Shown: in pieces, positions 1 through 5,560 of the stretch
Position numbering within the stretch: the first letter of the stretch is position 1
Layout: each line of letters starts with the position of its first letter
NCBI GenBank assembly: GCA_030614585.1
Contig: JAUWTT010000295.1
Location: 1-5,662, forward strand
Reading direction: 5' to 3'
Origin: Acidobacteriota bacterium
GTDB lineage: Bacteria; Acidobacteriota; UBA6911; RPQK01; JAPXNP01
DNA: 5,662 nucleotides
Translations under genes and position numbers: made by a program
The notes under the pieces: model-generated
What the model saw: the letters and a program-made list of their open reading frames with translations, nothing else
Database searches by the model: none
Told to the model about the DNA's origin: nothing

Positions 1-2393
1 AACTGTGACTCGAAGACGAACCGGGTGAGAGCCCAACTGCCGACCAGCGAAAGCAGGATTCCAGTCAAGGCTGCCAGCGCACCGAGGAAGAAGTATTCAA
101 TAAAGAAGATCCGACGGATCTGAGCCTTTGACGCGCCCAGTGTTCTTAGCAACACACTTTCCTTCATCCTTTGATACTTGCCGGAAACGATGGCCCCAGT
201 CAGTACCAGCAGACCGGTGGCGATGGAGAAGAGAGCCATGAAGCGGATCACGAAGGTAAGGCGGTCAAGAATCGATTCAACCGTCTCGACGACCATCGAG
301 AGGTCGATGGCCGAAACATTCGGATAACCAGCGACCACGTCGCGTTGAATCTCGGCCGAATCGGAAGCAGATTCCGTGCGAGTGACGAGGACCCCAAACT
401 GAGGGGCTTCTTCGAGGACCCCGGTGGGGAAGACGATGAAGAAGTTTGGTTGAAAGCTCCGCCAAGCAACAGTCCTGATGCTTCCGACACGGGCCTCGAC
501 AGGAACACCCTGGACATCGAACTCCAATAGGTCCCCGATAGAAAGGTTGAGTCTCTCCGCGATCTCTTCTTCAAAAGACACTGGGACAGGTCCTTCGGCA
601 AACGTGCCTTCAAAGTCCCCTGCGATAACTGTCTCTGTTGAATCAAGTTGCCCGCGATAGGTGCACCGATACTCGCGAGACAGTGCCCACCGCGCCCGTC
701 TGTAATCTGGATCCTCTTTCAATTCCTCGATTGCCCGCCCTTTGACTGACTTGATTCGCAGGGTGACTATCGGGACGTCTTGAATCGTCGGAAGTCCCTT
801 TGCCTCGAGGAGATCGACAATGCCCTGCCGCTGATCGGTCTGAATGTCGAAGAAGACCAGGTTCGGACGCCCCTCAGAGCCGGCGAGTTCGACTTCCCGA
901 AGTAAACTCTGTTGCGTTAGATAAAGCGTGACGATGAAGAAAGTCCCCAGACCGACTGCCAGCATCAGCACTATGGTTTGATTGTGTGGCCGGTAGAGGT
1001 TGGCCAGGCCTTGACGCCACTCGTATCTCCATGAAGAAGGGAAGTAGCGCTTAATCAGAGTCATGGCTAACTTGGCGACTGTAAAAAGCAAACCGAAGAC
1101 AAGCAGAATAGCTCCAAAGAAGCCGATTCCGACCGTCCATCTCGGTGCGTGAAGGAGCGAAAAGGCAAGGAGCGATGCACCGAGGGCCAGATAGGCAGCA
1201 AGTACCAAGAAATCCCAGGGGCGCTTTCCAGCACTTTCGAAATCCTTTCTCAGGGCAAAAAGTGGGGATATCCTTCGGATTGGGAGCAGTGGGATCGCAG
1301 CGAATAGGAGTGCTGTACCAAGGCCTACGAGAAGGCCCTCGGCTACCGCGCCCCAGGAGATGCTATTCTCAACTTCCAGCGGTATCAGGTCTGCGAGCAC
1401 CGCAGGAATCAACCTTTGCACCAAAAGCCCCAGGGTCGCCCCGGCCAGGGCACCGGTTAGGCCCATGATGGAGGCCTGGACAAGGTAGATTCCCAGGCTT
1501 TGCAGAGGCAAAGCGCCGATGCACCTGAGGATAGCGATCGTTTCAACACGCTGTCGAACGTACAGGTGGATCGAGCTTGCTACACCGATTCCCCCGAGAA
1601 TCAAGGCGACGAACCCAACCAAACTGAGGAAGTTGTTCAAGTTAGAGAGCTCTCTCTGAAAGCCCTCCCGGCGTTCTTGAACGGTATCACTCGATAACTC
1701 CAGTTCCCTTAATCGTGGTTCGATCTCCTTGACGAGGTTCTCCGTGTCATATCCTGGTTCAAACTGAATGAAGGCCGTGTAACGAACTCGACTTCCGACC
1801 TGTATCAACCCGGTTTCTTCAAGCAAGGAAAGTGGGATGTAAATGCGTGGGGCAAACTCTGAAAACGCTGCACTTTCACCCGGTATTCTTGATAAGCGAC
1901 CTGCGATCTGAAAGGTGTAGGATCCCAACTTTACCGGGTCGCCCACTTGAACCTGAAACTGCAGCATTAGAGTGTTGTCCATTAGCGCGAATGGGCCATC
2001 CTGGAAGGTACGAGCCGCCTCAGGAGGAATGGTCTCCAAATCCCCGTAGTATGGAAACTCTCCCTCCAGAGCCCTCACTTGCACCAGTCGGGTCCCGTTC
2101 TGTGCCGGGAAATAAGCCATGGAGGAGAAACTGGTTTGTCGCGACTGGTTTCCCCCGATTTCAAGCAGAAGACTCTCATCATCGTCGTCGAAAGCGGTGC
2201 GACTCCTGATCGAAAGGTCAGCCCCCAGCAAGACTTTTGCCTGTTCGTCCACGGCCTCCAGGAGACTGTCCCCAAAAGAACGAACCGAAACCAGCGCTGC
2301 AACCCCCATGATGATTGACGAGAGATAGAGAAGCAGCCTTCGCCGACTATGCCGACTATCGCGCCATGCCATTCTCAGGGTCCAGGCGAACAT
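1..2393 (-). CDS. ybbP: YbbP-like ABC transporter permease (FtsX/MacB type), 3' end cut by the window edge
   Basis: This is the membrane subunit of a predicted MacB/LolCDE-class ABC system in the inner membrane; its substrate is not established for the family. I translated the minus strand from 2393 to 1 and found 797 uninterrupted codons with no frameshift. E. coli YbbP is about 804 residues, so little is missing. By eye: a first membrane helix near residues 20-37, an extracytoplasmic MacB-PCD-like domain (about 39-250, with GADLSIRS near 57 and an acidic run D69-D72), a first FtsX block with helices near 254-277, 300-325 and 346-372, two extra helices near 394-413 and 418-443, a helix near 474-493, a second extracytoplasmic domain (about 494-712), then a second FtsX block (helices near 714-738 and 760-787) containing LRTLGASKAQIRRIF. 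The last helix is probably off the window. The ATG at 2393 overlaps the ybbA stop as ATGA, and GGGGAG (2408-2403) lies 9 nt upstream. Family assignment is confident; transported substrate is unknown. Confidence 0.93.
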   Translation of the reverse strand, partial: MFAWTLRMAWRDSRHSRRRLLLYLSSIIMGVAALVSVRSFGDSLLEAVDEQAKVLLGADLSIRSRTAFDDDDESLLLEIGGNQSRQTSFSSMAYFPAQNGTRLVQVRALEGEFPYYGDLETIPPEAARTFQDGPFALMDNTLMLQFQVQVGDPVKLGSYTFQIAGRLSRIPGESAAFSEFAPRIYIPLSLLEETGLIQVGSRVRYTAFIQFEPGYDTENLVKEIEPRLRELELSSDTVQERREGFQRELSNLNNFLSLVGFVALILGGIGVASSIHLYVRQRVETIAILRCIGALPLQSLGIYLVQASIMGLTGALAGATLGLLVQRLIPAVLADLIPLEVENSISWGAVAEGLLVGLGTALLFAAIPLLPIRRISPLFALRKDFESAGKRPWDFLVLAAYLALGASLLAFSLLHAPRWTVGIGFFGAILLVFGLLFTVAKLAMTLIKRYFPSSWRYEWRQGLANLYRPHNQTIVLMLAVGLGTFFIVTLYLTQQSLLREVELAGSEGRPNLVFFDIQTDQRQGIVDLLEAKGLPTIQDVPIVTLRIKSVKGRAIEELKEDPDYRRARWALSREYRCTYRGQLDSTETVIAGDFEGTFAEGPVPVSFEEEIAERLNLSIGDLLEFDVQGVPVEARVGSIRTVAWRSFQPNFFIVFPTGVLEEAPQFGVLVTRTESASDSAEIQRDVVAGYPNVSAIDLSMVVETVESILDRLTFVIRFMALFSIATGLLVLTGAIVSGKYQRMKESVLLRTLGASKAQIRRIFFIEYFFLGALAALTGILLSLVGSWALTRFVFESQ

Positions 2394-3100
2394 CAGGCGT
2401 GGCTCCCCAGTTCGCTATGCGTTGGGCTGTCGGCCACGATCCTTCCCGCTTTCAAGGAAATGATCCGCTCCGTCTTTGCCGCAAGCTCCAGATTGTGAGT
2501 GACGAGAATCAGAGTCGTCCCATTCTCGCGGTTTAGATCAAAAAGCAACTCTTCCACCTTTTCACTTGTTTCGGCGTCGAGATTGCCGGTCGGTTCATCT
2601 GCAAACAGAATCCGCGGACGGTTGATAAAGGCGCGTGCCAACGCTACCCGCTGCTGCTCGCCACCCGAAAGCTGAGTTGGATAGTGGTCGAAACGATCTC
2701 CCAAGCCTACTTTTCGGAGCAGATCGGCTGCCCGGGTTCCGATATCAGCCGTTCCGTGAAGCTCACCCGGCACCATTACGTTCTCAATCGCTGTCAACGT
2801 CGGGATCAGTTGGAAGGACTGAAACACAAAACCTACGTGTTGATTGCGCAGTCGAGCGAGACCTTCCTCGGACAGCGTGCCGAGGTCTTGACCATTCAGA
2901 ACGATTAGCCCTTGTGTCGGCCGATCCAGACCTGCACACAGTCCTAACAGAGTTGTTTTGCCACTACCCGAAGGCCCAACGATCGAGACCGAAGAGCCCT
3001 GTTCCACCTCGAACGAGATCGCACTCAGGACAGAAAGTTCGCGGTCCCCACTGGAGAAGGTCTTTCCAAGTTGCTCGGTACGCAGTATCAAGAATTCCAC
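2393..3100 (-). CDS. ybbA: YbbA-like ABC transporter ATP-binding protein (LolD/MacB class)
   Basis: This is the cytoplasmic ATPase that powers the YbbP permease encoded immediately downstream. At 235 residues it is close to E. coli YbbA (about 228). All nucleotide-binding motifs are present in order: Walker A GPSGSGKTT (42-50), Q-loop glutamine 94 in FVFQSFQLIP, signature LSGGEQQRVALARA (144-157), Walker B ILFADEP (164-170), D-loop NLD (173-175) and H-loop H202. The FQSFQLIPTLTAIENV and GEQQRVALARA segments are typical of the LolD/MacB/YbbA group. The annotated start is GTG at 3100, the first possible one because an in-frame TAG lies directly before it (3103-3101). However, AGGTGG at 3102-3097 is well placed for a TTG start at 3091 (5-nt spacer), which would shorten the protein by three residues. 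The gene ends in an ATGA overlap with the permease start, so the two are surely one operon. It is intact, with no missing catalytic residue. Confidence 0.96.
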   Translation of the reverse strand: MEFLILRTEQLGKTFSSGDRELSVLSAISFEVEQGSSVSIVGPSGSGKTTLLGLCAGLDRPTQGLIVLNGQDLGTLSEEGLARLRNQHVGFVFQSFQLIPTLTAIENVMVPGELHGTADIGTRAADLLRKVGLGDRFDHYPTQLSGGEQQRVALARAFINRPRILFADEPTGNLDAETSEKVEELLFDLNRENGTTLILVTHNLELAAKTERIISLKAGRIVADSPTHSELGSHA

Positions 3101-3163
3101 CTATTCATGAAGGGTTTTTCAAGTTGGCCAGCGGTGTAATATCGTACTATAGCAGGGTTTTTG
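3101..3163. promoter_or_regulatory. Divergent promoter region between ybbA and tesA
   Basis: These 63 bp must hold the start signals for both transcription units. On the minus strand TGC-TATAGT (3154-3146) resembles an extended -10 element that would give a leader of roughly 35-40 nt for ybbA; no good -35 is visible. On the plus strand TAATAT (3137-3142) or TACTAT (3145-3150) could be the tesA -10, with only poor -35 candidates (TTTTTC at 3115-3120; TTGGCC at 3124-3129, 15-bp spacer). The candidate -10 boxes on the two strands overlap. The tesA ribosome binding site AGGG (3154-3157) lies 6 nt before its ATG. The exact boxes are an inference; that the region is a divergent promoter follows from gene orientation. 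Confidence 0.45.
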
Positions 3164-3805
3164 ATGAGGGCATTTTCCACGATGAGGGTCTTGTTGATGT
3201 TGATGACTGTCTTGTTTGCTCCCTTAGGCGGCCTTCGTGCTGAGGGTGAGGGGAAGACGATCCTCATTCTAGGCGATAGCCTCACAGCAGGTTACGGTCT
3301 CGATCCAGCACAGGCGTACCCTGCAGTGTTGGAGGAGAAGATCCGCGATACCGGCTTGGAGTGGCAAGTGGTAAATGCCGGGGTCAGCGGCGATACCTCC
3401 GCAGGAGGGCTGCGCCGTATCGGCTGGTTGCTAAGAAGGAACGTGGATATTCTGGTTCTTGAACTCGGGGCCAACGACGGGTTGCGCGGAATTCAGTTAG
3501 ATGTCACCAAAGGTAATCTCCAGCAGGTCATTGATCGCACCAGGAAGGCGCATCCAGGCGTTGAAATTGTGATCGTTGGAATGATGGTGCCGCCGAATCT
3601 TGGACCCGACTACTCAACTCAGTTCAGAGAGCTCTTCGTCGAACTGGCTGAAGAGAACCAGGCCGAGCTAGTTCCTTTTCTGCTCGAAGGGGTTGCCGGT
3701 AGGCCGGAACTGAACCTGCCTGATGGGATTCACCCTACCGCTGAAGGACACAGAATCATCGCCGATACGGTTTGGAAGACGCTCCTTCCACTGCTGAGGG
3801 AGTAA
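3164..3805 (+). CDS. tesA: TesA-like secreted SGNH/GDSL esterase (arylesterase / thioesterase I / lysophospholipase family)
   Basis: This is a serine hydrolase of the TesA family, whose members cleave acyl-CoA, lysophospholipid and aryl ester bonds, usually after export. From ATG 3164 it is 213 residues. Residues 1-26 form a signal peptide: basic start, hydrophobic VLLMLMTVLFAPLGG, and a likely cleavage after LRA. There is no lipobox cysteine, so it should be soluble rather than a lipoprotein. The four SGNH blocks are present: GDSL with the nucleophile Ser39, NAGVSGDT with the oxyanion Gly76, GANDGLRG with Asn104, and DGIHP with Asp187 and His190. Size and motif spacing match E. coli TesA. 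I preferred ATG 3164 over the adjacent TTG 3161 because AGGG sits 6 nt upstream; ATG 3182 would shorten the signal peptide by six residues and is less likely. It is divergent from ybbA-ybbP, as in E. coli. The true substrate cannot be read from sequence. Confidence 0.95.
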   Translation: MRAFSTMRVLLMLMTVLFAPLGGLRAEGEGKTILILGDSLTAGYGLDPAQAYPAVLEEKIRDTGLEWQVVNAGVSGDTSAGGLRRIGWLLRRNVDILVLELGANDGLRGIQLDVTKGNLQQVIDRTRKAHPGVEIVIVGMMVPPNLGPDYSTQFRELFVELAEENQAELVPFLLEGVAGRPELNLPDGIHPTAEGHRIIADTVWKTLLPLLRE

Positions 3806-3836
3806 TCGGTGATCGGTTATCGGTGATCGGTTATCG
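3805..3836 (+). repeat. Heptad repeat array, left arm of composite element 1
   Basis: Four complete 7-bp units alternate as ATCGGTG, ATCGGTT, ATCGGTG, ATCGGTT, followed by a partial ATCG. The array begins on the last base of the tesA stop codon. Its units are the reverse complement of those at 3954-4010, so the two arrays form inverted arms around a central hairpin. The 50 bp after it (3837-3886) hold no gene or clear signal apart from the perfect 10-bp palindrome CAATGCATTG at 3875-3884. Confidence 0.9.
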
Positions 3837-3887
3837 TCCGGAGTGTCTCACCGACGCTCTCACCCTAGCCAGATCAATGCATTGACT

Positions 3888-3944
3888 AACCACGAAGTCA
3901 CGAAATCACAAAGCTCTCCTTAGTGTCTTTGTGATTTAGTGGTA
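3888..3944. repeat. Inner inverted repeat (hairpin) of composite element 1, possible terminator of tesA
   Basis: An 11-bp perfect inverted repeat, AAATCACAAAG (3903-3913) and CTTTGTGATTT (3927-3937), encloses a 13-nt loop. After one mismatch the stem continues with CAC/GTG (3899-3901 and 3939-3941), and AACCAC (3888-3893) could pair with GTGGT (3940-3944) instead if bulged. The CCACGAAG...CTTTGTG style is that of widespread interspersed palindromes in bacterial genomes. It lies about 90 bp after the tesA stop and lacks a following T-run, so termination is possible but unproven. Confidence 0.8.
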
Positions 3945-3953
3945 CCGTCCACC

Positions 3954-4014
3954 CCGATAACCGATAACCGATAACCGATAACCGATAACCCGATTACCGT
4001 TCACCGATAACCGG
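3954..4014 (-). repeat. Heptad repeat array, right arm of composite element 1
   Basis: Five identical tandem copies of CCGATAA run from 3954 to 3988. Variant units follow to about 4003 (CCCGATTA, then CCGTTCA), then another exact CCGATAA (4004-4010) and CCGG. The unit is the reverse complement of TTATCGG, so this array is inverted relative to 3805-3836. The perfect homogeneity of the first five copies suggests recent slippage expansion or correction. The array ends about 10 bp before the -35 box of the sigma-gene promoter. Confidence 0.9.
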
Positions 4015-4024
4015 TTCCAAAAGG

Positions 4025-4052
4025 GGAACTTTTCTCGATTTCTTCAATCTAA
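4025..4052 (+). promoter_or_regulatory. Predicted ECF-type (autoregulatory) promoter of the sigma/anti-sigma operon
   Basis: GGAACTT (4025-4031) is followed by a 16-bp spacer and TCTAA (4048-4052). This is close to the known RpoE-like ECF pattern of a GGAAC -35 and a TC-A -10 with about 16 bp between. It sits 47 bp upstream of the sigma-factor ATG, implying a start near 4059 and a leader of about 40 nt. Most ECF factors transcribe their own operon, so self-recognition is the natural reading, but it is inferred. GTTCC at 4014-4018 and GGAAC at 4025-4029 also form a small inverted repeat around the -35 box. Confidence 0.6.
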
Positions 4053-4099
4053 GTTAGTAGAGGATTACTAGAGCCACTTTCACTTTTTGGGTAATTCCG

Positions 4100-4729
4100 A
4101 TGTCCGAACTGACGCGACCAATCAGCCCTGAAGACACCTTCAGTCGGGGTGATCGCCTGGTCGTCAGTTTGCAGGAAGGGGACGAGTGGGCTTTCGCCGA
4201 GGCGTTTCACCTTTACAAAGACATGGTCTATTCCCTGGCCTATAGGCTCTTAACCAATAAGTCCGAGGCTTTGGACGTCACTCAGGAAGTTTTCCTGACG
4301 ATTTTCAGGAAAATCGGTTCATTTCGAGCGGAATGTTCCCTGAAGACCTGGATCTACCGCATTACGATTAGTCACGCGGTCAGCCGCAATCGTTGGTGGA
4401 AGCGCCGGCTTTGGAACCGCACGACATCGCTGGATCTTGGTCTACAGTCAGAAAATGGAACTCGACCTCTCGACTTGCGTGGGCGGAATCGATCGGCGGC
4501 TCGCGAATGTTATTCGAAAGAATTGCGAAGTGCTCTGAGCGAGAGTTTCAAGCAGTTGTCTTTTGAGCAGCGTGTGGCGGTGGCTCTCCGTGACTTGGAG
4601 GGTCTCACTTACGAGGAAATCGCTGACGTAACGGGTGTGAGTATGGGTACGGTAAAGTCGAGAATCGCCCGTGGCCGAGAAAAGCTAAGGGATTTGTTGA
4701 AGGACTTTCGGGGAGGCGATAGCTTATGA
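4100..4729 (+). CDS. ECF-family RNA polymerase sigma factor (sigma-70 family, RpoE-like)
   Basis: This is an alternative sigma factor that would direct RNA polymerase to a dedicated promoter set when released from its anti-sigma partner. The 209-residue protein has only regions 2 and 4, as ECF factors do. Region 2 spans about 33-95, with YRLLTNKSEALDVTQEVFL (core binding and -10 contacts) and FRAECSLKTWIYRI (melting motif). A basic NRWWKRRLWNR stretch (97-107) and a hydrophilic linker (about 108-140) follow. Region 4 spans about 143-197, with the helix-turn-helix LTYEEIADVTGVSMGTVKSR that would read the -35 box. The ATG at 4100 gives full region 2; upstream GGG (4089-4091) is only a weak ribosome binding site, 8 nt away. 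The stop overlaps the anti-sigma start (ATGA at 4726-4729), so the pair is co-translated. The ECF subgroup and stimulus cannot be assigned by eye. Confidence 0.95.
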   Translation: MSELTRPISPEDTFSRGDRLVVSLQEGDEWAFAEAFHLYKDMVYSLAYRLLTNKSEALDVTQEVFLTIFRKIGSFRAECSLKTWIYRITISHAVSRNRWWKRRLWNRTTSLDLGLQSENGTRPLDLRGRNRSAARECYSKELRSALSESFKQLSFEQRVAVALRDLEGLTYEEIADVTGVSMGTVKSRIARGREKLRDLLKDFRGGDSL

Positions 4730-5451
4730 GATGCAAGGATTTTCGTCCGAGGATTCATGAGTTCCTGGATGCCCACCTTTCGGCGCGTGAAATGGCCTTG
4801 ATGGAAGCTCATCAAGCGAGTTGTGACCGGTGCAATGAGTGCTATCAGGAGCTCCATTTCGTTCGCCAGGCCGTGAGCGAGAAGATCTTTCTGCCTGCAT
4901 CGTCTGCGCGGACGATTCTGGCAAGAGTCTCGGAGAGGAACCGTCCACTGGTTTCAACGTGGCTCTCGTCGGTGAGGACAAAATCGGTTGATTTCTGGCG
5001 CGAGCTTGAACCGGGCGCATTTTGGGCGAGGGTTAGCGCTCTCCCCATTTCGCTGGTGTTGCTTGCTTTGCTTTTCGCGAATGTTGTGCCGGTCCGGGTC
5101 GAGCGATTAGTCTTTCTCATTGTCTCGACACCGCCGTGGACAATTGAAAATGCAGGGACTCCGGTGGTTCTAAACGTAGAAGTGGTTCAGGATCGTAGCG
5201 AACTTTTAGACTTGGTCGATACGGCGTGGCGGCTGCCCTATGAAGATTCACTGGTCCTGGTCGCAGAGATCAAGCCGGAAGGGCATGCAGAGATCGACAG
5301 TGTGCTCGAACCTCCGAGAAGTTACGCTCTGCTCGATGCCGTAGGGACAACTCTCAGGGGAAGCCAGTTTAAGGAAGTGGGGAACCTGGCCAGCCCGTTC
5401 TTCATTTACTCCTTCCAGAAGATCGATGTGTATGAGCAGCAGGGACTGTGA
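4726..5451 (+). CDS. Membrane-anchored zinc-finger anti-sigma factor (zf-HC2 / ZAS type) with an uncharacterised extracytoplasmic C-terminal domain
   Basis: This 241-residue protein is the likely inhibitor of the sigma factor encoded immediately upstream. Residues 1-45 carry a zinc-binding anti-sigma signature: Cys3 and H-x3-C-x2-C at His29, Cys33 and Cys36. A linker (about 46-100) leads to one hydrophobic helix, ALPISLVLLALLFANVVPV (105-123), so the N-terminus should be cytoplasmic and residues 124-241 extracytoplasmic. The C-terminal domain holds SLVLVAEIKPEGHAEIDSVL, then LLDAVGTTLRGSQFK, and ends SFQKIDVYEQQGL. This order (strand, x-P-x-G turn, strand, helix, strand) weakly resembles the TonB C-terminal / energy-transducer fold; that is inference. 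Start choice is supported by GGGGAGG at 4710-4716, 9 nt before the ATG, and by the ATGA overlap with the sigma stop. The anti-sigma role is confident from motif and context; the sensory function of the C-terminal domain is unknown. Confidence 0.88.
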   Translation: MRCKDFRPRIHEFLDAHLSAREMALMEAHQASCDRCNECYQELHFVRQAVSEKIFLPASSARTILARVSERNRPLVSTWLSSVRTKSVDFWRELEPGAFWARVSALPISLVLLALLFANVVPVRVERLVFLIVSTPPWTIENAGTPVVLNVEVVQDRSELLDLVDTAWRLPYEDSLVLVAEIKPEGHAEIDSVLEPPRSYALLDAVGTTLRGSQFKEVGNLASPFFIYSFQKIDVYEQQGL

Positions 5452-5466
5452 CTGGGATCTGGGGAA

Positions 5467-5508
5467 CGGTAATCCGTGATCGGTAATCGGTTAACGGTGA
5501 TCGGTAAT
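5467..5508 (+). repeat. Heptad repeat array of composite element 2
   Basis: Six consecutive 7-bp units occur in phase: CGGTAAT, CCGTGAT, CGGTAAT, CGGTTAA, CGGTGAT, CGGTAAT. They match the family of units at 3805-3836 (ATCGGTG/ATCGGTT) in the same orientation, and the array likewise starts just after a stop codon, 15 bp beyond that of the anti-sigma gene. The copies are more diverged here than in element 1. No matching inverted array is visible to the right within the window. Confidence 0.85.
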
Positions 5509-5560
5509 CACAAAATCGCTAAGACACAAGAAGACTTACTAGTGCTTTAGTGCCTTCGTG
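5507..5560. repeat. Inner imperfect inverted repeat of composite element 2, overlapping the end of a convergent gene
   Basis: ATCACAAAATCGCTAAGAC (from 5507) and the reverse complement of the segment ending CCTTCGTGG (up to about 5560) align with roughly 70% identity, sharing CAC-AA--C-CTAA--CAC. It is the counterpart of the hairpin at 3888-3944, and both use the CACAAA/CACGAAG style. Because it separates two convergent genes it could act as a bidirectional terminator, but it has no clean T-run. The right half is also the last few codons of the minus-strand gene. Confidence 0.65.

Noticed and set aside
171..530. Plus-strand open frame of 119 codons
   Set aside because: It lies antisense within the permease gene, whose frame is continuous from 2393 to 1 and family-consistent. 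The translation is hydrophilic with no recognisable motif.
1832..2209. Plus-strand open frame of 125 codons
   Set aside because: It is antisense to the first extracytoplasmic domain of the permease and has no motif or ribosome binding site worth noting.
2635..3243. Plus-strand open frame of 202 codons, long enough to look like a gene
   Set aside because: It is antisense to most of ybbA, including all its ATPase motifs, and then overlaps the tesA signal peptide in another frame. The Arg/Ser/Pro-rich translation is typical of a shadow frame.
3164..3250. TesA as a lipoprotein
   Set aside because: There is no cysteine near the end of the signal peptide; the LRA site fits ordinary signal peptidase cleavage.
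3954..4014. Possible CRISPR array
   Set aside because: The units are 7 bp with no spacers between them, and there are no cas genes nearby.
3806..4099. Possible small gene or RNA gene in the tesA-sigma gap
   Set aside because: The stretch is explained by the heptad arrays, the inner hairpin and the ECF promoter. No start with a ribosome binding site and coding-like frame was seen, and no tRNA-like cloverleaf.
4724..5120. Minus-strand open frames antisense to the anti-sigma gene
   Set aside because: The plus-strand frame has the zinc finger, a membrane helix, a good ribosome binding site and coupling to the sigma gene; the antisense frames have none of these.
5461..5490. GGAAC at 5463-5467 as a second ECF -35 box
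   Set aside because: No TCTAA-like box lies about 16 bp downstream, the site falls at the edge of the heptad array, and no plus-strand gene follows it.
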